Below are positions 61,301 through 63,840 of a stretch of DNA of 64,000 bases, piece after piece. Under the pieces are notes generated by a model. That model searched no databases and was not told the origin of the DNA. It was given only the letters and a program-made list of their open reading frames with translations. The stretch comes from Lucinisca nassula (Eukaryota > Mollusca > Bivalvia > Lucinida > Lucinidae). Where the stretch lies: NCBI GenBank assembly GCA_963580285.1, contig OY757013.1, positions 150,489,564 to 150,553,563 on the forward strand. Direction: 5' to 3'. How positions within the stretch are numbered: position 1 is the stretch's first letter; each line of letters begins with the position of its first letter. Both the position numbers and the translations under genes were made by a program.

Positions 61301-62971
61301 CTGAAAAAATGTGAACAGCTCACATTTTTTCAGCAAAAATACCAAAGATTTAAATATTAAACTCGTTAAGCTAACGATGCTTTGAACAATTGGCCCCAAT
61401 TTTCCATAAAAAGTGGGGATTACTAGGGTTTTCATTACACGCACTTGTTAACATGACTGTTTGCAAGACTCTGCTTACGCCCCTAGCATGGACATAACAA
61501 GTACTTTGTGTCCAAAATACAAAAAATGCCCAAATGATTCCAAAATAATTGAAAATTAAAATGCAACGCAATGAAGTACGGGAAGATGGTCCATCGCCAC
61601 CAAATGCCAGCTGCAATGAAGTATTAGAACTTTAACGACTGATGCTACAAAGCTCGGTATTCAAGTATTCTTTTTTATATCATCGAACGTCAATGGCTCG
61701 AACATTTTAAGGGGAATGGGTACATCTTCAGGAGAAGCAACTCCTGCAAAAGTGTTTTTGTCTGCCATGTCATCAGGGGTCAACTCTTAAATAGTAGACC
61801 TCTTTTTCGGTTGGACTGAGCCTACAGAAAAGGGAACAGGAAGTAACGAAAAATGCATAATTTGAAAAACGACGGGAAAAAATGTGCTAGGTATTACGGG
61901 CCTTAAGAACCATGAAAATTTGTTCGAAACAGGGGTAGGTCAAGTCATTGCGAGTTAATTATAGCGACAGGACAAGCAGCGTACGTTTTCGATTTTCTAC
62001 AAAATAAAGGCATTTTGTGTGTTCCCATTAGAATCGACTGAGGCGATTTTCAATAAAAAAGCTAGACAATTATCCTTAGTATAAGAATATCATCAGCTAT
62101 GGGACAATTTGCAATGGACTCGAAAACGAGCTCGAAAACAGCTGTGGTAAACGGGCCATCGGTGTACGAGCCATATTGACGTTTAACTGAATGTATATAA
62201 ATCCAAATGTGCGAGCACAGTGTAATGTATAGTTAACTGATAGAAATGGCGACAATTTGAAGTGCATAATGCTCATTCTTGTAACATTAAGTCGTTGAAA
62301 AGCATGACAGAAACAGTTTGTGATGTAATAACAAAAACACGCCTTTACAAATACAAATTTTACCGCCGAAAAACCGACAATTTTAAGATGAAATATTGTG
62401 AAATCTTTCTTACTTCTGCTCAAAATATAAGTACTCCCAATATATAGTTTAGAGCAGAAATAAAAAATGTACGGTGTACCCCTGTAAACCCCAGTTTTAC
62501 TGTATAAAAGTTGGGTTCAATGGGGTCAGAATTATACAGGCGTGTTTATGTGATTTTATTGTTTTTGTGATTTTATTACACCCAATTCAAAATATTACAC
62601 ATGAAAAACAAAACCCCTTTATATATATAATATATTTATTTTAATAGCACTCATTGTATATTTTAAGATTATGCAAATAAATAAAAGAACAATATTAAAT
62701 ATGTCTAGCAGTTTCATTTTCGTTATTGATGCTCAAATGATCACTTGATAAAATGAAAACCGACCACAAGATTTTCACCGAACACAACATTTTCGCCGTG
62801 TCCAATCACTACCTTAAACCCACCTTTATTTCCGTCCTCAACGCAGTTCTTTGGTCTATGACACCAGCCCTGCTTGTTACAGCATAATCCCAGGCGCAAA
62901 ATGTTTTCCAGGCAAACGGGTATTCTGAGCCCACATCAGCTAGTTTACTCTTTCTGTATCGTATTATCATA
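25206..62971 (-). CDS. TMC: TMC-family transmembrane channel-like protein gene, 11 C-terminal exons
   Basis: Eleven exons on the minus strand, all with AG acceptors and GT donors, join without a phase conflict into about 463 residues ending at a TGA (25206-25208). In coding order: 62824-62971, 55742-55791, 53888-54041, 52556-52665, 46971-47055, 41882-42040, 40556-40830, 38485-38640, 36667-36745, 34130-34181, 25206-25330. The product shows several hydrophobic segments, the CWE-x-x-VG-x-E signature of the TMC domain, the VLDxxYGQ...WLGLYFSP block and the CGPFG...PAVIVPLL block. TMC proteins are multi-pass membrane proteins related to the TMEM16/OSCA fold; TMC1/2 act in mechanotransduction, other paralogues are less clear. 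The paralogue here is not settled; TMC5/7-like is a guess. N-terminal exons lie beyond the right edge. The C terminus is acidic (VIEEDENEI). Exons were assigned by eye; the phase chain and family motifs make the gene call strong. Confidence 0.9.
25331..25840. other. Intron stretch without recognised repeats
   Basis: First part of the long last TMC intron, next to the terminal exon. Nothing else was seen. Confidence 0.4.
25843..27343 (-). pseudogene. Penelope-like copy c: RT C-terminal part plus 3' UTR
   Basis: The minus strand starts within the RT (SSEEHKYFSLWSYQKV). It then encodes GIPMGTYCAPLVADMFLFCY and STSRYLDDLLN (catalytic YLDD), and later FNCTPVGQASS near the C terminus (26383-26670). 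The ~550 bp 3' UTR ends at 25843. Part of the middle coding region is deleted or out of frame. Its 5' end touches the 3' end of copy d, giving a head-to-tail pair. Confidence 0.85.
27344..29498 (-). pseudogene. Penelope-like copy d: RT domain, C terminus and complete 3' UTR
   Basis: Reading minus: HKRPYKARFIANSSSC, STYDF (RT core start), LWSCQKVCDALTFLLDNIYI, GIPMGTNCAPLVADLFLYCY, STSRYLDDLLNIDNTYFDGL, then KIYDKRDDFDVEIVNFPFLD, YGVYISQLIRFARVCSHV and FNCTPVGQASDSMTAPT before the stop at 27917. One in-frame stop lies near 28529 and frameshifts near 28830-28950. The catalytic YxDD is intact. This is the thumb-containing RT typical of Penelope-like elements. The 3' UTR (27344-27916) defines the dispersed repeat seen across the window. 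The N-terminal part is absent (5'-truncated at 29498). Confidence 0.87.
29499..29628 (-). pseudogene. Penelope-like copy f, downstream piece
   Basis: Homologous to 28893-29017 of copy d in the same orientation. It continues the RT reading interrupted at 30290 by the plus-strand copy e, and stops where copy d begins. Confidence 0.75.
29629..30289 (+). mobile_element. Penelope-like copy e, inserted in copy f in the opposite orientation
   Basis: Plus strand starts in the last codons of the RT ORF (NCTPVGQASDSMTAPA, stop) and runs through the whole 3' UTR to ATTGCCTCCACTGCTATTTT. The two flanks (AGACTTGAA left, TTTTGAAGCAC right) carry a short duplication of about 5 bp, and copy f resumes on both sides. 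Confidence 0.82.
31234..31816 (-). mobile_element. SINE-B/LINE-tail chimera with 15 bp target duplication
   Basis: Flanked by GGATGAAATAACCGA at 31219-31233 and 31817-31831. The SINE-B body is at 31528-31816. The remaining ~290 bp ends in a repeated ATTGATTG tail next to the left target copy, as a reverse-transcribed 3' end would. It splits Penelope copy f. Confidence 0.85.
31976..32247. mobile_element. Hairpin MITE, type B (copy B2)
   Basis: The right end GCTGTGTTATCGTAATG matches the family. The palindrome at 32088-32130 (GTACTCGTTAGAAACGACTC / GGCGGTTCTAACGAGC) has two arm mismatches. It splits Penelope copy f between SNQLYDAALH and RTCSRELTRGY. Confidence 0.82.
33120..33392. other. Unassigned repeat-like stretch
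   Basis: Two diverged direct segments (AGTCATATAAGCAATATTCC near 33131 and GGTCACCTAAGCAGCATTCC near 33270) give an ~140 bp tandem pair. This is probably part of a pearl-like array. Confidence 0.5.
33393..33583 (+). mobile_element. Penelope-like 3' fragment
   Basis: Plus strand from TTTTATTTTGGATAGCC to ATTGCCTCCACTTCTATTTT. Only the last 190 bp of the element is present. Confidence 0.78.
33584..34129. other. Intron stretch
   Basis: A local inverted motif GAGTGAGAAATTTAAATC...GTGCTTCGCACTCG lies near 33890-33918. Otherwise no feature was recognised before TMC exon (j). Confidence 0.4.
34130..34181 (-). CDS. TMC exon (j): short basic tail exon
   Basis: 52 bp, acceptor atcttttttcag, donor gtgagt, phase 0 in and phase 1 out. 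It encodes ERRVEKRKVFATGRAMS. It is required by phase: exon (i) ends in phase 0, and the last exon is open only if it is entered with one base. Confidence 0.82.
34219..34359. repeat. Palindromic element with CTCGGCAAGCCTCG apex
   Basis: Arms GAATCTTATATGGGCGTGAC / ACACCCATATAGGATCC extend with few mismatches through GGAAAAATCCGTCCCGAGGG to the tip at 34283-34296 (CGAGGCTTGCCGAG). Confidence 0.78.
34362..35580. other. Intron stretch
   Basis: No recognised exon. Around 35060-35260 a weakly Penelope-3'-like region (TTTGTCTTTGGCGTGTCTCT) is possible but too diverged to assign. Confidence 0.35.
35588..35898 (+). repeat. tRNA-derived SINE (family A), near full length
   Basis: The head GGCCTCGGTAGCTCAGTCGG through GACGCGGGTTCGATACCTGC and CGGGGTC folds as a tRNA-like unit. 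It has a seven-pair acceptor with wobbles, a 7 nt anticodon loop CTGGTGA (GGT) and a T arm GCGGG/CCTGC, but one extra base after the acceptor. The body ends TTAAACTCCAATACAAACAA. A truncated antisense copy lies at 38717-38870. Confidence 0.8.
36277..36493. mobile_element. GC-rich MITE with CGCCG words
   Basis: Inverted ends GGCCATATTTGTTTCTCCGC and ...GAATCAAAAGAAACACAGCC. The interior has many CTCGCCG/CGGCGA words and is far more GC-rich than its surroundings. No coding frame. Confidence 0.6.
36667..36745 (-). CDS. TMC exon (i): end of the last membrane helix
   Basis: 79 bp, acceptor tttttgtttgcag, donor gtaagt, one base in and phase 0 out. It encodes MATLYYKTKSSSYSNLVAKL and ends RKQLTF. 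TMC domains normally close with a Y-Y motif followed by an amphipathic L-x-x-L-x-x-QL stretch, as here. Confidence 0.88.
36894..37240. repeat. Palindromic element (AGGACTTGA family)
   Basis: Arms ACAGGACTTGAAATCTCATG and CATGAGATGTCAAGTCCTG surround the centre at about 37025. A third copy of the arm word (CAAGCCTTGACATCTAATGC) at 36945 suggests a longer structure, with a TAATAAGAAATAT joint on the right. Confidence 0.6.
37333..38100 (-). mobile_element. Penelope-like copy with C-terminal coding and 3' UTR
   Basis: The plus strand starts GAAGGCAATGATCAGGAACC. The 3' UTR reaches 37860, then the reverse of the RT C terminus (GTCAGGCCTCAGGTTC sense; CTPVGQAS-like) extends to about 38095. Confidence 0.78.
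38216..38314. repeat. Short palindromic element
   Basis: Arms ATTAATCAAGTAATTTCGTA and CGGAACTACTTGATTAAT. The loop holds GACCGAGGACC. Confidence 0.65.
38485..38640 (-). CDS. TMC exon (h): CGPFG / PAVIVPLL exon
   Basis: 156 bp, acceptor gttttattttag, donor gtaagt. It enters by completing GA+A (Glu) from exon (g) and leaves with two bases. It encodes LHPSPACGPFGKYDHAF, an acidic linker and EYISTPAVIVPLLLLFV. The CGPF motif and the following pore-side helix are typical of TMC proteins. Confidence 0.93.
38717..38870 (-). repeat. SINE-A copy, 5'-truncated
   Basis: Plus strand GTTTGTTTGTATTGGAGTTT, then AACGGCCCAGTTAACA and GAGCCGGTCAG: the reverse complement of the 3' part of the SINE at 35588. 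Confidence 0.75.
38880..39430. other. Intron stretch
   Basis: No recognised element. The 67-codon minus-strand frame at 39124-39327 shows no family motif and is regarded as chance. Confidence 0.4.
39436..39655. mobile_element. piggyBac-type MITE, TTAA-flanked (copy 2)
   Basis: TTAA at 39432-39435 then CCCAATTG; the right end is AATGGG then TTAA at 39656-39659. It carries the AGTGCAGGCCCTGATCAGAC hairpin. Confidence 0.78.
39660..40270. other. Intron stretch
   Basis: No feature recognised. Confidence 0.4.
40272..40411. repeat. Palindromic element with CTCGACAAGCCTCG apex
   Basis: Arms CAAGATTTATGTCATTTGAT / AAAAGACATGAATCTGG and ATCAAGCTTATCAGGCTCGG / GCCTTGCTTGATAAACTTGA. Tip at 40335-40348. 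Confidence 0.78.
40556..40830 (-). CDS. TMC exon (g): main TMC-domain exon
   Basis: 275 bp, acceptor aatttttgcag, donor gtaagt, phase 0 in and phase 2 out. It encodes VLDVIYGQGLIWLGLYFSP, then a helix VGVIKLFIIFYF, then a PPQQMFRAS loop and a further helix ending in FPMAYAVIE. The LDxxYGQ-x-x-x-WLG-x-x-x-SP block and the F-RAS-x-x-x-N-F motif are conserved through the TMC family. Confidence 0.95.
40900..41880. other. TMC intron between exons f and g
   Basis: Contains a C-rich tract at 41653-41683. No other recognised feature. Confidence 0.5.
41882..42040 (-). CDS. TMC exon (f): CWE signature exon
   Basis: 159 bp (53 codons), phase 0 to phase 0, acceptor gttctttttcag, donor gtatga. It encodes TMFENSSSSC, then CWENEVGDEVFKVVLVDLG, a hydrophobic helix (LFILIGVLLHL) and a Cys/Arg-rich end. 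CWE-x-x-VG-x-E is the most diagnostic TMC motif. The exon was located only by requiring a phase-0 exon between (e) and (g). Confidence 0.92.
42066..42490 (+). repeat. tRNA-derived SINE (family E) split by a MITE
   Basis: 42066-42101 carries the A-box head (GTGATCTAGTGGATAAGAGC). After the insert, 42301-42490 continues with GATCGAGCATGGCTAGGGTC, GCTCTGCAACGGAAGGTCAG and ACGGCCGTAAAACCAAAA. Compare the unbroken copy at 2700-2915. Confidence 0.82.
42106..42296. mobile_element. piggyBac-type MITE inside a SINE (copy 3)
   Basis: TTAA at 42102-42105 and 42297-42300 flank CCCTTATCTTGTTGAA...AACAGCAAGATTAGGG. It contains the GTGTAGATCC...GGATCTACACTGTTTGC hairpin. The nearest relative is at 51993-52189. 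Confidence 0.85.
42906..43982 (+). pseudogene. Mariner transposase relic 2, one frame with two stops
   Basis: A single reading frame of 359 codons covers the whole transposase. It is interrupted only by TAG at 42927 and TAA at 43359. It shows the start MVGRRS, CKDIFDEICSVYG, a paired HTH region (TTRQIASMVGISLGAAHTIL), MRKICARWIPHLLTDEQKK, LLHDNASSHKA (second Asp) and YSPDLAPCDFF (third Asp), ending SVKGEYFERTK. At the first catalytic site the sequence reads TGVETRVHFFEPKRK where the family has TGDETW, so D is changed to V and W to R. A 21-base C tract (about 43752-43772) gives eight prolines before YSPDL. It lies in the TMC intron between exons e and f. Confidence 0.88.
44040..44171 (-). repeat. 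tRNA-derived SINE head (minus)
   Basis: The minus strand reads TCGATAGCGCAGTGGTTAAC and GTGCGAATCCGGCCACTATC. The acceptor-like 7 bp TCGATAG/CTATCGA is perfect, but the T arm is not. The next segment (TGTCCTTGGGCAAGACACG) is a motif shared by many invertebrate tRNA-SINEs. Confidence 0.65.
44175..44518 (-). mobile_element. Penelope-like 3' fragment
   Basis: Plus strand AGTGGAGGCAATGATCAGAA to GGCCACAATCCTCGCC. Contains a G tract at 44470-44480. Confidence 0.75.
44519..45080 (-). mobile_element. Penelope-like 3' fragment with shared flank
   Basis: 3' UTR from GAAGGCAATGATCAGGAATC (44566) to GGGCCCGACCACAGA. The 47 bp before it (CTAGAAAACTGTCAGGAAAA...) also precedes the copy at 37333. Confidence 0.75.
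45081..45225. mobile_element. Hairpin MITE, type A, truncated and diverged (A5)
   Basis: Retains TTCGTTAGAACCTACTCACT, the GGGGGTCAAAATTATATAGG block and the end TGTTTTCGTGATG. The left arm is missing. Confidence 0.65.
45250..45355 (+). mobile_element. Penelope-like 3' fragment (last ~100 bp)
   Basis: GTTTCTTTCCCTTTGGTGCC and ATTCCTGATCATTGCCTTAG. Confidence 0.65.
45657..45860. mobile_element. GGGAATGGxxACA MITE, diverged
   Basis: Shares AAAAGAGAGACAACTTTCGG, GTTGGCCCCTACTGACATGG and GGCAAATAAC with the clearer copy at 52928-53168. Confidence 0.5.
45868..46003 (+). repeat. SINE-D copy, 5'-truncated
   Basis: CTCGGGTTTCTCCAGACTTT, GATGAGTCTTTGAAC and TATGACCTAAGCTGCTGGTA, ending in CACTCACTCACTCA. 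Confidence 0.65.
46012..46312 (+). mobile_element. Penelope-like 3' fragment
   Basis: GTAAAATCGATTTAAGACCC to ATTGCCCTCACTTCTATT, plus orientation. Confidence 0.72.
46326..46618 (-). repeat. SINE-B copy
   Basis: Plus strand from TTTGATTTGAGGTTTAACGT to AAGCCCCGATGGGCGGGGCC. The sense strand is minus. Confidence 0.8.
46971..47055 (-). CDS. TMC exon (e): membrane helix exon
   Basis: 85 bp, acceptor tttacattccag, donor gtaact, one base in and phase 0 out. It encodes TTLFYFASLIVFVVSLYD followed by VTDDCYKMNQ. The R-x-x-L-F-Y-F-A-S-L-I-V start after ...LTLV matches the TMC helix that precedes the CWE loop. Confidence 0.85.
47614..47753. mobile_element. Hairpin MITE, type A, cut at the palindrome tip (A6)
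   Basis: The left half is complete from CATTACAAAAACACGC through GTACTCGTTAGAATTGCCTC. The family sequence stops at ATCGAG, the palindrome centre. Confidence 0.8.
47925..48115 (+). repeat. tRNA-derived SINE (family F)
   Basis: GGGCTTGACAGCGCAGTCGG, TAGAGTATTC and GAGTTCGAGTCTCGG give A- and B-box matches, followed by a ~120 bp body ending near GATTCGCGGGCGTG. No second full copy in the window. Confidence 0.6.
50289..51737. mobile_element. Tc1-like element with TIRs and TA target
   Basis: Ends ATGTTCACAAAAAGTAGGGG and (reverse strand) CTGTTCAAAAAGGAAGGGA are inverted. TA lies on both sides (50287-50288, 51738-51739). Removing the insert restores the arm sequence CATATAATTTGGAACATTAT. Length 1449 bp. 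Confidence 0.8.
50542..51444 (-). pseudogene. Tc1-like transposase, decayed
   Basis: The minus strand starts MIRLTEAQRLRTVGMRQTRS (HTH region). It continues with SVISRLWVRYRRTGAVADLQ, RSGRPKSTNRR (GRPR-like hook), VSRQTIRNRLHSSNL and QWSHVMFRDESQFNLDFPDG with the first catalytic Asp. After a frameshift, VMVWGGITMIGKTDLHVYQG follows. In another frame there is a DNAGANRA second-Asp site and finally LSPVEHV...RTLGELGAALQEAGRRIT before a TAA. At the third site the family has SPDLSPIEH and this copy reads SSVLSPVEH, so the acidic residue is lost. About 300 codons against ~340 in intact relatives. Confidence 0.87.
51993..52189. mobile_element. piggyBac-type MITE, TTAA-flanked (copy 4)
   Basis: TTAA at 51989-51992, CCCTTAACCTGCTGAATAAT start, AACAGCAGGATAAGGG end, TTAA at 52190-52193. 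It includes the GTGTAGATTCCGATCAGATG hairpin. Confidence 0.8.
52318..52545. mobile_element. Degenerate hairpin MITE fragment
   Basis: GTTATATAGAAAAAAGTGGG, CGCATTAGAATCGCCACAAT and GGAATGTAAATAAGAAAAAC keep the family order. The palindrome is no longer symmetric. Confidence 0.55.
52556..52665 (-). CDS. TMC exon (d): PPIFEQ helix exon
   Basis: 110 bp, acceptor cttttag, donor gtaatc, phase 0 in and phase 2 out. It encodes LTAVVAGLKVLVPPIFEQL followed by EGWHPRIETKLTLV. The layout hydrophobic-P-P-x-F-x-x-L-x-x-x-E, then P-R-x-E-x-x-L-T-L-x-R, is the known TMC pattern. The split Arg codon is completed by exon (e). Confidence 0.88.
52725..52835. mobile_element. Degenerate piggyBac-type MITE core
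   Basis: Retains ACCAGATCAGAGGCC...GGGTCTGATCAGGGT. The TTAA ends are not intact. Confidence 0.5.
52928..53168. mobile_element. MITE with TTAAAGGGAATGGATACACC ends
   Basis: The left end TTAAAGGGAATGGATACACC is inverted at the right as GGTGTACCCATTCCCCTTAA. Related sequence lies at 45657-45860 and 61709-61910. Confidence 0.72.
53229..53390 (+). repeat. SINE-D copy
   Basis: GCCTCCGTGGTGTGATGGTT, GTGGGTGCGAATCCTGGC, AATGACTCTTAAATCTGAAG and CCATATGACCGTAGTTGTTG. Confidence 0.75.
53888..54041 (-). CDS. TMC exon (c): membrane helix exon
   Basis: 154 bp, acceptor ctttttcag, donor gttcgg, entering with one base and leaving in phase 0. It encodes RYLRYVGRF, then a hydrophobic stretch VLVLSLLGGSGYLIYFV, then a polar loop ending in FESYQ. 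The helix with a central GGSGYLIYF pattern fits a transmembrane segment of the TMC fold. Confidence 0.85.
54129..54332. mobile_element. piggyBac-type MITE (copy 5)
   Basis: TTAA|CCCAATGGAATC start; ATGGG|TTAC end (one target base changed). Hairpin ACCCAGATCAGACCCCGCG / GTCTGATCTGGGT. Confidence 0.75.
54340..54562 (+). mobile_element. Penelope-like 3' fragment
   Basis: TTTTTGTTATGATTTGTCTT to CAGTGCCTTCACTTGTATTT, directly between two piggyBac-type MITEs. Confidence 0.75.
54570..54694. mobile_element. piggyBac-type MITE (copy 6)
   Basis: TTTAAACCCTTAAATTCCCA start, GTGATTAGG|TTAA end, hairpin GATCCTGATCAGACATCGCG. Confidence 0.65.
54720..55410. other. Intron stretch between TMC exons b and c
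   Basis: No recognised element. Confidence 0.4.
55412..55562. mobile_element. ACGTCA/ACGTTG palindromic MITE (copy 2)
   Basis: Ends CCCAGGAGTCACACGTCGCT / GTCATGTGCCTGCTGGGAG. The inside is a run of ACGTCA, ACGTTG and GACGTT words, e.g. AACGTCATGACGTTGCACCG. Confidence 0.7.
55742..55791 (-). CDS. TMC exon (b): short loop exon
   Basis: 50 bp between atgtttttcctag and gtaagc. It starts in phase 0 after ...RTEIK and ends in phase 2. It encodes ENVREEKTVLKVENST. It was found by looking for an exon of the required phase between (a) and (c). The acceptor is 71 bp downstream (in gene sense) of the 1393 bp tandem duplication in the preceding intron. Confidence 0.75.
56243..57180 (+). pseudogene. 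LINE reverse transcriptase fragment, first copy
   Basis: LSDRQPAFRKRQSCETQLST, ETFILDFEKVFESPPHELLK, YRKQRVVVNGESS, VLSGVPQGTVLRPLLFYLYI, then after a frameshift the FADDCVCYR active site. NSFKYLGVTITHDLRLNTHI and RRNLQLCPQDVKETAYWGLV with ILEYGSCIWDP follow, ending VQNRAA then a TGA. This is a Jockey/CR1-group non-LTR RT. The frameshift lies directly before FADD. 5' part (endonuclease) absent. Confidence 0.85.
57636..58570 (+). pseudogene. LINE reverse transcriptase fragment, second copy
   Basis: Identical duplicate of the fragment at 56243-57180. Only this copy is followed by the pearl-like insert and the LINE C-terminal part at 59712-60021. Confidence 0.85.
58563..59712. mobile_element. 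Pearl-like element inserted in the LINE
   Basis: Left end CTAGGGCCCCGGCAGTGC. Units carry TCTGAGAGTATTGAAGCTAC (58618, 58873, 59201, 59361, 59531). Two GACGGACA-type tracts lie at 58989-59062 and 59664-59697. The right end is ATTACTATTTGCGGGTGCCC. The LINE frame resumes after it. Confidence 0.75.
59712..60021 (+). pseudogene. LINE RT C-terminal part
   Basis: RWDSLEKRRRDSRIILLYKG, LKGAARIPTDDL, RTIRDWNALPD and DCIAKFTSLVRARD, then stop. The family places this directly after the GSMTGILGKL segment at 58520, so the two parts belong together and are separated by the insert. Confidence 0.83.
60092..60322 (+). repeat. SINE-B copy with (AAAC)n tail
   Basis: GTGCGAGTCGGACCGTCCAT, TGGAAGCAACGTTTCCAAAA and GACGGGGACGTTAAACC, then ATCAAACAAACAAACAAAC. 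Confidence 0.82.
60334..60557. mobile_element. Hairpin MITE, type B, palindrome tip deleted (B3)
   Basis: CATTACGATAACATACCCGT start. The centre reads GGGTGCTCGTTAGTGAGTAC, so both inner arms are missing. Confidence 0.82.
60717..60993. mobile_element. Hairpin MITE, type A (copy A7), palindrome intact
   Basis: CATCACGAAAACATGCCTAT start, GCGTGTTTTCCTAATG end, palindrome GTTAGAACCGCCTCATCGAG at 60844-60882. Confidence 0.87.
61034..61453. mobile_element. Hairpin MITE, type B, degraded and split (B4)
   Basis: CATTACGATAACAAACCCGT start, GTTCTAAAGAGCACCCACAA and GGAACAGAAATAAGAAAAAA in the middle, ATTACACGCACTTGTTAAC end. A second MITE sits at 61211-61396. Confidence 0.75.
61211..61396. mobile_element. 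MITE with GGGCCAGTTGTTCAAAG ends, nested
   Basis: Ends GGGCCAGTTGTTCAAAGCTA / GATGCTTTGAACAATTGGCC. Inner hairpin TTGCTGAAAAAATGTGAACA / CACATTTTTTCAGCAAAA. Host sequence (AAACACAA...CAATTTTCC) suggests a 3 bp CAA target duplication. A degraded relative may lie at 55863-56025. Confidence 0.78.
61709..61910. mobile_element. GGGAATGGGTACA MITE, diverged
   Basis: TTAAGGGGAATGGGTACATC, ATGTCATCAGGGGTCAACTC and ACAGGAAGTAACG match parts of 52928-53168. The right end is unclear. Confidence 0.55.
62326..62554. mobile_element. Hairpin MITE, type A, palindrome deleted (A8)
   Basis: ACAAAAACACGCCTTTACAA left, GGGGTCAGAATTATACAGGC right. The centre reads AAATATAAGTACTCCCAATA with no arms left. Confidence 0.8.
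62824..62971 (-). CDS. TMC exon (a): segment after the second membrane helix
   Basis: 148 bp. Acceptor ttacgtttcag, donor gtgggt. The first base completes a codon, the end is phase 0. It encodes SMIIRYRKSK, then EYPFAWKTFCAWDYAV and ends ALRTEIK. The pattern F-x-W-K-x-F-C-x-WDY followed by a basic stretch is typical of the intracellular loop in TMC proteins. It is the most upstream exon found in the window. Confidence 0.85.
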
Positions 62972-62974
62972 CTG

Positions 62975-63570
62975 AAACGTAACGAAACACGTTAAATCAT
63001 ATTAATTTTGCAATTACCCTTTACTTTTAAATGCCTTAATGGTATGGTGAGTAAGCTCGACTCATAAGCCAGGAGTCGTGGTTTCGATTCTGGGCTTTTC
63101 CAAACTTTCGGTCGAGTTTTTGTACCCGGTTCCGCCTCCATATGACCTTAGCTATCGTTTGGACTGCAACACACATCCACACACACAGTTGCCGCATATA
63201 CACTCACACTTTGCTATAAACTACCAAGCAGGCACTCAACATTGAATCGACGTTGAAACACAGTAAATGCAGTGTTTAAATGATGATTCAAAGTTGTGCG
63301 CCTGCGTGGTATACTTAAATGATTTACAGTTTACACTTTATTGTTATTCAAACTTTATCATATGACGTCGCGTCTGGGAGTGTAATAACGCCATGTAATA
63401 TTTTCGATAATCCACTAGTGGATTAAATATGCAAATTAGCTAGATATGTCCCGTAACGTTACATGTACGGCGTCCTTAACGACGTCGCGTTTACTAATAG
63501 CGGTATATTGATATTTTTTTGTAAACAATCGAATATATAATGCGTTTTAAATATCATATGATAAATAGAA
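62975..63570. other. Right-hand intron region with SINE-D and AACGTT element
   Basis: SINE-D-like sequence at about 63035-63190 (TCGTGGTTTCGATTCTGGGC, CATATGACCTTAGCTATCG). An AACGTT-type element lies at 63226-63312 (AAGCAGGCACTCAACATTGA / GTTGTGCGCCTGCGTGG). No further TMC exon was recognised. Confidence 0.6.
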
Positions 63571-63571
63571 T

Positions 63572-63709
63572 CTTGCATTCGTGCTCATGTATTATTGAAT
63601 TTATTAAACTCGTTGAGGAAAAGGGATAAAATGCTCGGCAAAGCCTCGCATTTTATCCCTTTTCCTCAACTCGTTTAATAAATTCAATAATACATGAACA
63701 CTCATGTAA
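63572..63709. repeat. Palindromic element with CTCGGCAAAGCCTCG apex
   Basis: Arms of ~60 bp, nearly perfect (CTCATGTATTATTGAATTTA ... TAAATTCAATAATACATGAA; GGAAAAGGGATAAAATG / CATTTTATCCCTTTTCC). Tip at 63634-63648. Confidence 0.82.
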
Positions 63710-63734
63710 GATCCTCTATGTATGAGTCACAAAA

Positions 63735-63840
63735 TAGAAGTGGAGGCAATGATCAGGAATTGATACAGATACCTGACACCTCCCATCCAACCCTGGAAAA
63801 ACAAACATTTCTTCCACATGCCATTTCAGAGACGAAAAAT
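63735..63840 (-). mobile_element. Penelope-like 3' fragment (short)
   Basis: AGTGGAGGCAATGATCAGGA then GATACAGATACCTGACAC. Similarity fades after ~60 bp. Confidence 0.5.

Noticed and set aside
61371..61616. 81-codon minus-strand frame with a good acceptor (TTCATTGCAG at its start), considered as another host exon
   Set aside because: Its phase is not needed by the TMC chain, translation shows no family motif, and part lies inside hairpin MITE B4.
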